NCBI GenBank assembly: GCA_050633585.1
Contig: JBOEGT010000018.1
Location: forward strand, 18,339 to 82,338
Origin: CALKZN01 sp050633585
GTDB taxonomy: Bacteria > Pseudomonadota > Gammaproteobacteria > Arenicellales > Arenicellaceae
DNA: 64,000 nucleotides
Direction of reading: 5' to 3'
Both the position numbers and the translations under genes were made by a program. The notes beneath the pieces are model-generated. The model had not been told where the DNA came from and searched no databases. It saw nothing but the letters and a program-made list of their open reading frames with translations. Positions 1 through 9,601 of the stretch are shown piece after piece (within the stretch, counting starts at the first letter, position 1; every line of letters begins with the position of its first letter).

Positions 1-508
1 TCCTCAATGCCGAACGAGCCCCATCAGCACCAATTAGCACATCTGCTGTTAATTCAGACCCATCGCTCAATCGAGCAATGACTTTGTCATTTTTTTCTTG
101 ATAGCTCAGCAACGTTGTTGAAAACTTTATTTGAATCTTCTGGAGAACTTTTTCATATATTACCTTTGCTAACTCGGCTCTAGTCAAAGTAACCCAATCG
201 ATCCTTTTCGAGATTTTCAGGTAATTAAACTTTAAAATTTCTTTACCGTTGTGATCGAAGTAATAATTTTCATCAATTGCTTTATGCAGTTGCTTCAAAT
301 CACCCAAAATATTCATTTTTCTAGCCACTGAATAACCAGGGCCCGATAAACTTAGTAAATACCCATTAGCGCTAACATTCGGTCTTTTCTCCAAAATAGT
401 GACTTGCCACCCGGCACGTTTGAGCCACCATGCAGCAGTGAGGCCAGCAATTCCAGCACCAACAATTAAGGCATGACCTGTTCTTTGAATTCTAGTATCT
501 ATTTTCAT
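1..508 (-). CDS. FAD-dependent monooxygenase, PHBH/UbiH-like (3' part outside window)
   Basis: This reading frame is open from the ATG at 508 to the window edge, giving about 169 N-terminal residues. It starts MKIDTRIQRTGHALIVGAG and carries a Rossmann FAD motif (VGAGIAGLTAA). Near the window edge it has the DVLIGADGARSALR segment, the GD motif typical of p-hydroxybenzoate-hydroxylase-type flavin monooxygenases. It should hydroxylate a small, perhaps aromatic, substrate using NAD(P)H and oxygen. Its ATG overlaps the TGA of the upstream MFS gene (ATGA, 505-508), so it is probably translationally coupled and belongs to the metallophore uptake operon. A role in metallophore tailoring or release is inference. 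A halogenase or geranylgeranyl-reductase-type relative cannot be excluded without the C-terminus. Confidence 0.8.
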   Translation of the reverse strand, partial: MKIDTRIQRTGHALIVGAGIAGLTAAWWLKRAGWQVTILEKRPNVSANGYLLSLSGPGYSVARKMNILGDLKQLHKAIDENYYFDHNGKEILKFNYLKISKRIDWVTLTRAELAKVIYEKVLQKIQIKFSTTLLSYQEKNDKVIARLSDGSELTADVLIGADGARSALR

Positions 509-1764
509 ATTGAAGATGCATTAGCTGTTCGGCTATCACCCGTTCGACTTAATAATTTAGGAATGAAAATCCCAGCCACAAAAACAACAAAAGTGGCGCT
601 AGCAAAAGTAGCTGTATATCCAAAATGATGGGAAACCAAATTTGAAACAAAACCTAGCAACACAAGCAATGTCGCATCGATAGATTGGAATAGACTAAAA
701 TCAACTCCTGCTTGCGATAACGACGACCAATTCATCATTGCGGTATACAGCGCGACAAAAGATGCACCAATCACCAGAGAATTAGAAACCAACAAAACTA
801 TGAGTAATGTTTCCGAGATATTCGAAGAAAGCGACACTAAAAAGAAACACACATATATTAGCAGTTGCGCAACTATTAGTTTTGTCAGAACATTCTTCAC
901 GCCAAAGGCGTTAATCAGCATTCCAGCCAAAATAACACCAACAAGACTGACAACCGTTCCCATCAGACCCGAAACAAGACCTATCAATGTCAAACTAAAC
1001 GCTTGATCAACTAAAAATGGAGGCAGGGTACTCAGTATTATTCTCAGTCCAAATTGAAACAAAATGACAATCAATATACTCCATAATATTTGGGGTCTTT
1101 TTAAGGCATTGAGCAATGCAGGTCTCAACAATGCATCCAAGTTTTTTTTCGTTGAAATACGTTTTGGTTCTTGAATCAGCATGGCGGGCATAGTCAATAA
1201 AACAACCATAATGACAATAAACATCATGGCAATTTTCCAACTATAGCTATCCAAGATAACCAAAAATAAGCCAGCGCCCATCATCATACCGACATAGCCA
1301 CCACCTACTTGCATCACATTTCCCCAACTGCGATGTGTTGACTTAAGCTGTTCAATGGCAAAGCCATCACAGACAATATCAACAGTCGCTGCTATGACTG
1401 TCGCAATCGCTAAAAAATAAACAAGAACCATGAAAGATTCAGATGGGTCTATATAAATAGAGACAAACAAACAAAACACCAATAAGGCCTGCCCAATCAA
1501 AATCATTTTTCTTGACCGAGATTGTGCATGAACATTCAAACGGTAACGCTCAACCATTGGAGACCAAAAAACCTTTAAAGCCCAAGGAAGCATCAGTAAA
1601 TACAACAACCCAATACTATCTAAATCCGTATCCGAATCACGTAATATTGATGGCAAAGCCATAAAAATAACAGCACTGAAAACGCTTTGGCTTGTATAAA
1701 CCCCTGCAATAACAGGCAATAATCTCTTCGAATCAATACGCGGGACATTCGCTATTTCAATCAT
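505..1764 (-). CDS. MFS importer, RhtX/FptX-like siderophore permease
   Basis: A protein of about 419 residues with roughly 12 hydrophobic segments. The N-terminal stretch MALPSILRDSDTDLDSIGLL followed by LPWALKVFWSPMVERY resembles the RhtX/FptX family, single-component inner-membrane permeases for ferri-siderophores (rhizobactin, pyochelin). PdtE of the PDTC system is, from memory, of this kind. I chose the ATG at 1764, one base after the TAG of the TonB receptor gene; a GTG at 1779 inside the receptor gene is an alternative. The stop overlaps the next gene's start (ATGA). Order receptor, permease, flavoprotein suggests a Fur-controlled uptake operon. An efflux role is less likely given the position right behind a receptor. 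Confidence 0.8.
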   Translation of the reverse strand: MIEIANVPRIDSKRLLPVIAGVYTSQSVFSAVIFMALPSILRDSDTDLDSIGLLYLLMLPWALKVFWSPMVERYRLNVHAQSRSRKMILIGQALLVFCLFVSIYIDPSESFMVLVYFLAIATVIAATVDIVCDGFAIEQLKSTHRSWGNVMQVGGGYVGMMMGAGLFLVILDSYSWKIAMMFIVIMVVLLTMPAMLIQEPKRISTKKNLDALLRPALLNALKRPQILWSILIVILFQFGLRIILSTLPPFLVDQAFSLTLIGLVSGLMGTVVSLVGVILAGMLINAFGVKNVLTKLIVAQLLIYVCFFLVSLSSNISETLLIVLLVSNSLVIGASFVALYTAMMNWSSLSQAGVDFSLFQSIDATLLVLLGFVSNLVSHHFGYTATFASATFVVFVAGIFIPKLLSRTGDSRTANASSI

Positions 1765-1765
1765 A

Positions 1766-3787
1766 CTAAAAGTCAACACTTGCCTGAATCCCGACTAATC
1801 GCGCTTCGTTTATCGTACTTCTTGCCCCATCTTGAAATGTAAAACTTGATGTTCGAACCACTTCATCGGTTAGGTTTTTTCCATATATACTGAGTTTGAC
1901 ACCACTTGCATAATTAAGGTCAAATGACGCATCAAATAATGAATAACTCTCTTGTTTTAACGAGTTACTTTCATTAAAAAAACTATCAGAAACATAACGT
2001 GCACTCCCATTAAGAGTGAGTTGACCGGACAAAATATTCTGATCAATTATGTAACTAGCAGATACCTGAGCAGTAGAATCTGGTGCATAGGGTAAACTAT
2101 TTCCATCATAGTTCTCACCGGTAATAGGGTCAGTGGCATTCACAAACTCAGAATTACCATATGTCACTCCAGCATTGATAGAAAAGTTCTTTGCTGGCAG
2201 CAAAGTCACATCTAACTCAACTCCTCTGCTTTTAGCATCTCCAATATTACGCAGAACTTGAGCCCCAAGTGGCCCAATGTAAATCTGCTTTCTCTTTGAA
2301 TCTATAAAATAAAAAGCCGATTTCAACACAAGCAGCTCATTTAGCATGGAACCACGCCAGCCTAACTCAATGTTGGTCGAGGTTTCAGAGTCAAACGCGA
2401 CGCCGTCTTGGTTATTAGTGACTGCATGGTTAAAACCACCTGGTTTAAACCCTCTGGTGACCGACATATAGGTTCTTTGTTTTTCGTTCAATTGCCATCC
2501 AAGTGCTAATTTGGGGGAAAAATCTGAAAAAGACTCTTCTGACACAAACGATAAAGCATTCGGAGTTGATCGTGAATAATCAATACTTGCCTCATCTCTA
2601 GACCACCTGCCGCCGCCTGTAATATCAATACTCTTACTCAATGCATACGTCAATTCACCAAACAAAGCGTATGACTTCGTATCAACTGCATTCAAAGACG
2701 CACCAAAAAAGTCTGTAAAACCAGGGTCTCTTCGAGTAAAAGACGAGTCCTGAAAAAAACCACCAATTGTGCCATTACTGTTAACCCCCTCAAAAGCCAA
2801 ACGAAGCTCTTGAGAAAATGTTTGTTGTGTTTCAGGGAAGTTACTTCTAAAAATTGTTCTGTCCAAAGTTCTATCTTGATACCCCGTCACACTTGTTAGC
2901 ATATAGCTATCAAAATCATAATTAACATTTAAAGAATAACTATTCGTTTCCCGATTTAAAAATGGTTGGTTATCCGTCCCTGTAATAGAAGAATCAATCA
3001 CTCGATCTTCAACCAAAGAATCTCTCAAGTAAAGTTCTTCCATACTTTCAAAGCCCGCATGCTGCACAACAAATTGAAGGTCTAGAGGAATAGAGGAAGG
3101 CGTATAACGCAAGGCTAAATTTACGTATTCAGAGTCGGATGTATTTATGTTTTTTTCTCCACTTCCTATATCATCAATATCCCCTTTATATTCATTTTTT
3201 CCGACGTTTAGCTCTGCAAGAACAACATCTTCAATTAAAGCAGTTTTCAATTTTAATCTCGCACGTTGCTCATTATTCGCTAAAGCTAATTGAGCGCTAT
3301 TTTTCGAATCTTCAGCTAAGTTATTAGTCACTATATTAATTACACCCGCATGTGCATTACGACCATAAAGTGTTCCTTGAGGTCCACGGAGCAGCTCAAT
3401 ACGCTGAACATTAACTAAATCTTGAGTAAAATTAGCCGCATCTTGCGGTACTCCATCAATGTAAATTTGGACTGATGGGTTATAAAAATCTGGCGAGGTG
3501 ACACCTCGAATACTGAAGTTCGAATATGCTCGGTTTCCTCGGCTTTTAATCACTAAACCCGAAAATACTTTTTCAAGTTCATCCACTTTGGTAATACCGG
3601 AGTTCGACAACTGTTCAGCCGTTATGGTCGTAATAGCCGCATCAACTTCATCTAATCGCTGAGGTCTTTTACCAACAACAGTTAACGTATCTAGAGTAAA
3701 AGTATCTTCTTTTGTTTGAGCATAGTGTGAATGACTAAAACATAAACTAAAGCCAATTGAAAAGAGTACTATAGGGTTGTAACGCAT
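1766..3787 (-). CDS. TonB-dependent outer-membrane receptor (first of two)
   Basis: A 673-residue receptor. It has a signal peptide (residues 1 to about 23), a TonB-box-like DTLTVVG just after it, and a plug domain with the typical LRGPQGTLYGRNAHAGVINI block at about residues 135-155. A 22-strand barrel should follow, ending in the outer-membrane sorting signal with terminal Phe (QASVDF). It is the likely receptor for the ferric or metal form of the locus's metallophore and is transcribed away from the AraC gene at 3956 across a shared region holding a perfect Fur palindrome. The permease gene follows one base after the stop. The ligand cannot be read from sequence. Confidence 0.92.
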   Translation of the reverse strand: MRYNPIVLFSIGFSLCFSHSHYAQTKEDTFTLDTLTVVGKRPQRLDEVDAAITTITAEQLSNSGITKVDELEKVFSGLVIKSRGNRAYSNFSIRGVTSPDFYNPSVQIYIDGVPQDAANFTQDLVNVQRIELLRGPQGTLYGRNAHAGVINIVTNNLAEDSKNSAQLALANNEQRARLKLKTALIEDVVLAELNVGKNEYKGDIDDIGSGEKNINTSDSEYVNLALRYTPSSIPLDLQFVVQHAGFESMEELYLRDSLVEDRVIDSSITGTDNQPFLNRETNSYSLNVNYDFDSYMLTSVTGYQDRTLDRTIFRSNFPETQQTFSQELRLAFEGVNSNGTIGGFFQDSSFTRRDPGFTDFFGASLNAVDTKSYALFGELTYALSKSIDITGGGRWSRDEASIDYSRSTPNALSFVSEESFSDFSPKLALGWQLNEKQRTYMSVTRGFKPGGFNHAVTNNQDGVAFDSETSTNIELGWRGSMLNELLVLKSAFYFIDSKRKQIYIGPLGAQVLRNIGDAKSRGVELDVTLLPAKNFSINAGVTYGNSEFVNATDPITGENYDGNSLPYAPDSTAQVSASYIIDQNILSGQLTLNGSARYVSDSFFNESNSLKQESYSLFDASFDLNYASGVKLSIYGKNLTDEVVRTSSFTFQDGARSTINEARLVGIQASVDF

Positions 3788-3898
3788 TTAAATCTCGCTT
3801 TTTATTTCAATTCATTAAATTAGTCAGCGAATTTTGAACATTTTCATTAGACATCACTAACACGATCAGTGCTAAAACTGGCATTATTGGTTCTTTAT

Positions 3899-3913
3899 TG
3901 ATAATGATTATCA
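3899..3913. promoter_or_regulatory. Fur box between TonB receptor and AraC genes
   Basis: TGATAATGATTATCA is a perfect 7-1-7 palindrome matching the Fur consensus core. It lies 112 bp upstream of the receptor ATG (3787, minus strand) and 43 bp upstream of the AraC ATG (3956, plus strand), so it could repress both genes when iron is sufficient. Confidence 0.85.
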
Positions 3914-3955
3914 TTTAGGATAGCATTTGGACGTATTCTCAAGCCATACCGTCCG

Positions 3956-4879
3956 ATGAATCAAACATATAAAATCGACTACGATTCACCTTTCAACCAT
4001 AAAGCTCCTTTACCTGATATTTTGAGGTTTTGCTCTTGGGAAGAAGTTACCGACAACATTCGAGTAAACTGCACAGACTTCATTAACGCTACCCCTCAAG
4101 CTGTAAAAGTCACAGGCCCACCTGTTTTCAGCATTACCGTTTTTATTGATGGGTATGGCTATATGAAAGTCGACAATGGAAAACCCATGGAAGTCACGCC
4201 AAGTACTGTTGCAATATTTTATTCACCGAGAGAGGCTTCTGGTGAACACCGATTATGTGAAGGCAGTCGAATAAAATGCGTAGATATCCGGTTTGAAGTT
4301 GGCTTAATCGATAAATTAAACTTATTGCCCATATCCAACATCATGAATTGCTTTGATAATCAATTTGGTGTGAATGATGTTCACATAGCAACTCACCCTG
4401 CGACAGCTCAATTTAATCATTTAGCGCAAAGCATTTTTAATTGTGAAATGACGGGTTTAGCTAGAAAAGTATTTCTAAATGCAAAAGCATTAGAAGCCTT
4501 ATCATTGATAATTTCATCAAAAAGCAGGCCCCATTCACTCACGTATTCAAGCAAGAAAGACATCGCACTAATAGAAGCTGCAGCCAAGTTGCTTCAAGAC
4601 AGATACTCTGAGCGTTGGACAATTGAGTTAATTGCGCAGAATATTGGATTAAACGAAAAAAAACTCAAAATTGGATTCCGACAACTGATGGGCAATACTA
4701 TCCAAAAATATCTTGAAGATATTCGGTTAAATTATTCTGCCAAAATGCTGCTAGATGGTGCAAGCGTGACTGAAGCATGCTACTCCGTTGGTTACAGCAA
4801 CCCAAGCCACTTTGCTAAAGCTTTTCGCCGTATTTACGGAGTCTCTCCAAGTCAGTGGAGAAAATCTAACGACCATTAG
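3956..4879 (+). CDS. AraC-family transcriptional regulator (metallophore-responsive type)
   Basis: 307 residues. The N-terminal 170 or so should form the ligand-sensing domain. The C-terminal third holds the two helix-turn-helix motifs of AraC proteins, with the second in the conserved form VTEACYSVGYSNPSHFAKAF followed by GVSPSQWR. It is divergent from the TonB receptor and shares the Fur-box promoter region. This is the arrangement of PchR- and PdtC-type activators, which sense their own siderophore and activate synthesis and uptake genes. That role here is inferred from context. The gene converges with the methyltransferase gene, 25 bp downstream. Confidence 0.88.
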   Translation: MNQTYKIDYDSPFNHKAPLPDILRFCSWEEVTDNIRVNCTDFINATPQAVKVTGPPVFSITVFIDGYGYMKVDNGKPMEVTPSTVAIFYSPREASGEHRLCEGSRIKCVDIRFEVGLIDKLNLLPISNIMNCFDNQFGVNDVHIATHPATAQFNHLAQSIFNCEMTGLARKVFLNAKALEALSLIISSKSRPHSLTYSSKKDIALIEAAAKLLQDRYSERWTIELIAQNIGLNEKKLKIGFRQLMGNTIQKYLEDIRLNYSAKMLLDGASVTEACYSVGYSNPSHFAKAFRRIYGVSPSQWRKSNDH

Positions 4880-4904
4880 CTGCACCCAGTTAATAGTTTC
4901 AAAT

Positions 4905-5969
4905 TTAACGATAAGCAATATCAAGCTCCATGGGGCCATAAGCTGTTTCGATGGTTTGACTGTCTACTCGGCTAAACCCAACCAGTCGAAGAGTATTGGC
5001 TATTTGCCCTTGGCTAAATGACACATCACTGCCATTTAAGGCAGGCAAAAATCGACCTACTACGTGGGTTTCAGGCTTGGTTCTGTCATTCGTTAACCCT
5101 TCATGAAAGCTGACAAAAACCCCATTCTTCGTTAAAGAATTTTTTGCCCTATACAACAGCTCTGATAGATCGTGAGCATAATACAACGCCATCGAACACC
5201 AAATCACATCATAGTTTTCACCAAATGCATCATGGTTGTAATTGCCGCCGAGTACCGTTATTTTTTCTTGCATGTCTTCCGACATAAGCGACGTTATTTT
5301 TGCAGCACAAGAAGGAAGGTCGAAAACTGTCGGCAGAATAGAAGGAAATCGTTCAACAATCGTTGTCGCTAAACAATCAGACCCTGCGCCAAAATCCAGT
5401 ATTTTTTTTGCATCTTTCCAAATAGGCAAACCTTGCAAAATAGTGAGAGCCACCTCGTTACTTAAGCTGCGGTGAAACGACTGCAAATTGGGCATGGCTT
5501 TATCCCAAAAGTCTTCTTTTGAGAAATTTGCTGAAAGGTGGTTGGCTTCACCTGTTCGCATTACACGCATCATCATGTCGATGCTCGCATGTTTGGATTT
5601 GGACAGATGCAGTAACATAATTCGCATGCATTGATCACTGCTCGACTGAAGGTAAGGCGCAATATTGGGTTGCAAAACATACTGTTGCTGCTGCTTGGTA
5701 ACAATATCCAAACTACATAACGCATCTAGCAATACCATGGTTTTTTCGTGATGCAAACTAAGTTCATCAGCGAGTTGCTTTGCTGTTTTAGCTGAATCCA
5801 ACGCGTCAAATATTGACAACTCAAAACCTAATACAATCAGATTCCAGCGAATTGGACCCAGCACCGTATCAAACAATGCTTGAGGCGTCATTCCAACAGT
5901 TTCATCATCAAGGCTCTTATTAGCAGGATACATCTCTGACCAAAGGTTACATACCGATTGATTATTCAT
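4905..5969 (-). CDS. SAM-dependent O/S-methyltransferase, acetylserotonin-type
   Basis: 354 residues with the layout of dimeric plant/bacterial O-methyltransferases. A winged-helix dimerisation domain lies at about residues 30-110. The Rossmann methyltransferase core has motif I LDFGAGSDCLATTI from residue 191 (usual form LDxGGGxG, so Gly is replaced by Ser-Asp at the end). A late motif NGVFVSFHEGL fits the catalytic region. It sits 7 bp after the second TonB receptor gene and is surely co-transcribed with it. In a thiocarboxylate metallophore locus a methyl transfer to oxygen or sulfur, either for tailoring or for capping and self-protection, is plausible but unproven. Confidence 0.82.
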   Translation of the reverse strand: MNNQSVCNLWSEMYPANKSLDDETVGMTPQALFDTVLGPIRWNLIVLGFELSIFDALDSAKTAKQLADELSLHHEKTMVLLDALCSLDIVTKQQQQYVLQPNIAPYLQSSSDQCMRIMLLHLSKSKHASIDMMMRVMRTGEANHLSANFSKEDFWDKAMPNLQSFHRSLSNEVALTILQGLPIWKDAKKILDFGAGSDCLATTIVERFPSILPTVFDLPSCAAKITSLMSEDMQEKITVLGGNYNHDAFGENYDVIWCSMALYYAHDLSELLYRAKNSLTKNGVFVSFHEGLTNDRTKPETHVVGRFLPALNGSDVSFSQGQIANTLRLVGFSRVDSQTIETAYGPMELDIAYR

Positions 5970-5976
5970 TGATCAT

Positions 5977-8106
5977 TTACCAAGTACTTGTTAACTGCAA
6001 ACCCAACACTCGCGGATTGGAATCTTCGACAACAACACCATTGGGTGTATTGACAGCGCGACTAATCGTGGCCTCATCAAAGAGATTTTTCGCCCAAAAT
6101 GATAACTTCACCGTTTTAAATTGGTAACCGACTTCAGCATCAACAAGCGTATAAGACGGTTGTTGAAGTGTATTTTGACTATCAAAGTAATATTCGCTTG
6201 CGCCTCGAATAGTGACATTTCCCAAGAAACCTTGCGGCTTGCTTTGCCCATACGCTAAGCCCAATGAGTAGGTGTAATCAGACGCCAATGTTAACTGGTT
6301 ACCCGATAGGTCAACTGTTCTCAACTGACCATTATTAAACACAGATGCTTGATAAGAAGTCGCTTCAGCGTCTTGCCACCCCAGCGTCGAAAACACTGAG
6401 AATCCATGACCAATAGACGCATCCAAAGACCATTCAACGCCTTTCACTTCAGCCTCTGCCGCGTTGGAAATACGCTGCAAACCTCCTGGCACAACATCAA
6501 CAACTTGTTTATCTTCAACTTGAGTATAAAATGCCGCGACATTACTTTTAATACGATCATTCAGAAAAGAACTCTTGAGCCCAATTTCATAATTTGTACT
6601 GTATTCTGGGGCATAGGTAAACGTTTCAAAACTGCCTGCACTATTGTAGTTATAACCACCCGGCAAGTACCCTTTCGCCGCTGAAAAATAGATCCTCTTC
6701 ACGTCCGAAACCGCATATGCTAATGTCAGTTTCGGCAACACTTCTGTTTCGTCAATATCAGCCACGTATTGCCCATTGAAACGCATAGATTGAATTGACT
6801 GCTGCCCTTCTTGCTCAGTTCGCTCAACACGCAAGCCTACACCCACATCCAATTTCGGAGAGAGTTGATATTCAACTTGACCAAAACCCGCAATACCTGT
6901 TTGATTTATACGGGTCGTTCTCTGTGTCGTTACAAAAAAGGGAGAGATAGAAAAGTCTATATCGGTGCTTTGATCATAGGCATAAAGCCCTAACAACCAT
7001 CTCAACGCGCTGTCTTTATCCAAATTTGATAGTCGTAACTCTTGCGACAATGCATTATCGTTTAAAGAAAATTGTGTCGCTGGTAAGGGTGCCGGTGTTG
7101 CGTCAAGGTCTATCATAAAATCGCGCTCATAATCGCTGATACCTGTAATAGACGTCAGTTCGTAATTGGCAAATTCATGGGTAATTTTCAATGAATGAAC
7201 GGCCGTTTTTTCATCATCAAACCCTTCTGTATTAGAATTAGTGATAAATCGATCCGTAGCCGCAGGTCCGTTTTGGAAACGAAAACGAGTACGCTGCTTA
7301 TCATTTTGCTCAACAATACTTTTCAATTGAATATCGGTGTGATCGTTATACATGTAATGAAGCCCTGACTGCAAACTCCAGCGCTCAATCTCTCCACCTT
7401 CATCACTACCACTCAATCGGTTAAAATAAGGCCCTGTCGTTTTCTCAATGTTCACGCCTAAAGAACCGGCTAATACATCAGGTATTAAGGTATTGGATGC
7501 ACCGATAGCGAACCGGTTTGTCGGCGTCCAACCATCTGCACCATCAACAGCACCCGTGGAAGCACTGAGCCAACGAGATAAATTCCAGTCGATGTCTCGT
7601 GTCGCTAATTTAATCGCCCCTGTTTCGGTATTTCTGCCATACGTAGAGCCTTGGGGGCCTTTCAACACTTGTATTTGATTAAAATTTGATATGTCAGGTA
7701 ATTGATTACCGCCGAGAGGTAACGCAATATCATTCACAAAATAACCCACAGGGTCTTGCAAACCTAAGTCAATGCCTGCATTTCCTCGAATGACTACTCG
7801 TGTCTGAGCCGAAGATTCTTCAATCACAACATTTGAAGCACGATTAGCAATCACATCAACAGAGTTCGTATGATTACGACTTAATAGTGAATCATCTATT
7901 AACTCAACACTACCAGGCACATCATTTGTCTCTTCATCCCATAAACGTGCATCAACAGTAATCGACGGCAATGGAGTAATAGAGCTCTCGCCAGTGACTG
8001 TTTTTTCTTCGACAGCGTACACAGACACACTTGACGTGAACAATAAGATTGATAAGGATGTTTTAATTGGGAAAAATTTTTGTAATTGAGGGTATTTTGT
8101 TTTCAC
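5977..8106 (-). CDS. TonB-dependent outer-membrane receptor (second of two)
   Basis: 709 residues starting at GTG (no ATG fits). The signal peptide ends near SVSVYA. A TonB-box-like SITVDARL is followed by a plug with VLKGPQGSTYGRNTETGAIKL at about residues 150-170, then a barrel ending in LGLQLTSTW with a C-terminal aromatic residue. It is organised differently from the first receptor: it leads a two-gene unit with the methyltransferase, and it is divergent from the biosynthetic operon starting at 8409. I see no Fur palindrome in its 300-bp upstream region, so control through the AraC regulator is more likely than direct Fur repression. The two receptors may take up different metal complexes or a modified product. 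Confidence 0.92.
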   Translation of the reverse strand: MKTKYPQLQKFFPIKTSLSILLFTSSVSVYAVEEKTVTGESSITPLPSITVDARLWDEETNDVPGSVELIDDSLLSRNHTNSVDVIANRASNVVIEESSAQTRVVIRGNAGIDLGLQDPVGYFVNDIALPLGGNQLPDISNFNQIQVLKGPQGSTYGRNTETGAIKLATRDIDWNLSRWLSASTGAVDGADGWTPTNRFAIGASNTLIPDVLAGSLGVNIEKTTGPYFNRLSGSDEGGEIERWSLQSGLHYMYNDHTDIQLKSIVEQNDKQRTRFRFQNGPAATDRFITNSNTEGFDDEKTAVHSLKITHEFANYELTSITGISDYERDFMIDLDATPAPLPATQFSLNDNALSQELRLSNLDKDSALRWLLGLYAYDQSTDIDFSISPFFVTTQRTTRINQTGIAGFGQVEYQLSPKLDVGVGLRVERTEQEGQQSIQSMRFNGQYVADIDETEVLPKLTLAYAVSDVKRIYFSAAKGYLPGGYNYNSAGSFETFTYAPEYSTNYEIGLKSSFLNDRIKSNVAAFYTQVEDKQVVDVVPGGLQRISNAAEAEVKGVEWSLDASIGHGFSVFSTLGWQDAEATSYQASVFNNGQLRTVDLSGNQLTLASDYTYSLGLAYGQSKPQGFLGNVTIRGASEYYFDSQNTLQQPSYTLVDAEVGYQFKTVKLSFWAKNLFDEATISRAVNTPNGVVVEDSNPRVLGLQLTSTW

Positions 8107-8408
8107 TGCAGACTACCAAGTGTTATTTATAAATGTTGGAAAGGAATCTAAACAAATTTTCATGCACCCAATATCAGATCACGCACGAAATACATCATAT
8201 CCAGAACACAATACTCACTAGGTAACGCTCATTCAGGCTCTGGTGCGTGTAGATGTTCACAATCTGTCCTTGCTCTGCTCATGATTCGATAGCGGAATAC
8301 CCAAGTCACCCGTTACGATCCGTAGCGTCAAAAAAGTCCCTATATTCAAAAAACTGATGTAGACATGACTGAAAGAATATTTCTTATTACCCATGTACAG
8401 GAAAAATT
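8107..8408. promoter_or_regulatory. Divergent control region of receptor 2 and the biosynthetic operon
   Basis: About 300 bp without a gene. It must hold the promoters for the receptor (minus) and for the sulfur-transfer operon (plus). No Fur-like palindrome is visible. TAGACATGACTGA at 8360-8372 resembles TAGACATCACTAA at 3848-3860 in front of receptor 1 and could be part of a shared activator site. A good ribosome site (ACAGGAAAAATT) precedes the ATG at 8409. Confidence 0.5.
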
Positions 8409-9584
8409 ATGCAATTACCGCCTTTAGTGGATGCTAAATCCGAACTCAATAATACTGAAATTGCACGTTACAGCAGACACTTGCTAATACCTGAAGTCGG
8501 CTTGACTGGACAGCAGCGTTTAAAATCAAGCAAGGTATTGGTTGTAGGTGCTGGCGGCTTAGGCTCTCCCACACTCATGTATTTGGCCGCTGCGGGCATC
8601 GGTACTATCGGCATTTTAGAGTTCGACATTGTTGAAGAGTCTAATTTGCAACGCCAAATCATCCATGGTGTGTCAGACATTGGCAAGCCTAAAGCGAGTA
8701 GTGCAGCTGAATCTATCCATGAAATTAATCCTTATATTTCAGTGATTATTCACCCTGAACGCTTGGAGAATCACAACGCTCTAGAAATCATCAAAGATTA
8801 TGACCTTGTCATTGATGGCACCGACAACTTCGCGACGAGATATTTGGTCAATGATGCTTGCGTACTTTCAGGCAAACCTTATGTCTGGGGCTCTATTTTT
8901 CGCTTTGAGGGACAAGCATCCGTTTTTTGGGAACAAGCCCCTAATAATCAAGGAATTAATTATCGTGACTTATATCCAGCTCCGCCACCACCAGAGCATG
9001 CTCCCTCATGTTCAGAAGGCGGAATTTTTGGTGTGTTATGCGCTTCAATCGCCTCTATTATGGCGACCGAAGCCATCAAATTAATTACAGGTGTAGGCAA
9101 TAGCTTACTGCGAAGGCTCGTAGTTTACGATGCTTTAGAAATGAACTACCAATTCATTAACCTACAACCTGCCCCTAACAGAAAGCCTATTACCGAATTA
9201 ACCGATTATGCCACCTTTTGTGGCCTAAACAGGCCTTCATCTTCACGCGAAGAAACACACGTACCATCAATTTCAGTCAACGAATTGAAGTTGCTTCGTG
9301 ACCAAGGTACAGACCTCACCTTGATTGATGTGCGAGAAAGTTCTGAACGAAATATTGCCAGTATTGATGGTGCGATACACATCCCAAAAGGGCAAATTCT
9401 TTCTGGGCAAATACCTAGCTCTTTATCGAAAGATAAACCTATTGTCGTACATTGCAAAATGGGCGGACGCTCACGCGATGCGCTACTCAAAATGCAAGAG
9501 CAAGGCTTTACAAATATTAAAAATTTAGACGGAGGCATCCTCGCTTGGATCAATGAAATTGAGCCGTCTCTACCCCGTTACTAG
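8409..9584 (+). CDS. E1-like adenylyltransferase-rhodanese fusion (MoeB/MoeZ type) for sulfur carrier activation
   Basis: 391 residues, two domains. Residues 1 to about 245 are a ThiF/MoeB fold with the ATP-binding GAGGLGSP (about 47-54), a DGTDNFATRYLVND block and the conserved SCSEGGIFGVL cysteine region. The zinc CxxC pairs of E. coli MoeB are absent; YRDLYPAPPPP looks more like mycobacterial MoeZ. Residues 285-391 are a rhodanese with active-site Cys349 in HCKMGGRS. It should adenylate the C-terminal Gly of the carrier encoded at 10060 and hand over sulfur from the rhodanese persulfide, making a protein thiocarboxylate. PdtF and QbsC in Pseudomonas have this fusion. It is the first gene of the operon. 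Confidence 0.92.
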   Translation: MQLPPLVDAKSELNNTEIARYSRHLLIPEVGLTGQQRLKSSKVLVVGAGGLGSPTLMYLAAAGIGTIGILEFDIVEESNLQRQIIHGVSDIGKPKASSAAESIHEINPYISVIIHPERLENHNALEIIKDYDLVIDGTDNFATRYLVNDACVLSGKPYVWGSIFRFEGQASVFWEQAPNNQGINYRDLYPAPPPPEHAPSCSEGGIFGVLCASIASIMATEAIKLITGVGNSLLRRLVVYDALEMNYQFINLQPAPNRKPITELTDYATFCGLNRPSSSREETHVPSISVNELKLLRDQGTDLTLIDVRESSERNIASIDGAIHIPKGQILSGQIPSSLSKDKPIVVHCKMGGRSRDALLKMQEQGFTNIKNLDGGILAWINEIEPSLPRY

Positions 9585-9601
9585 CCAGAATATTCTTTCA
9601 C

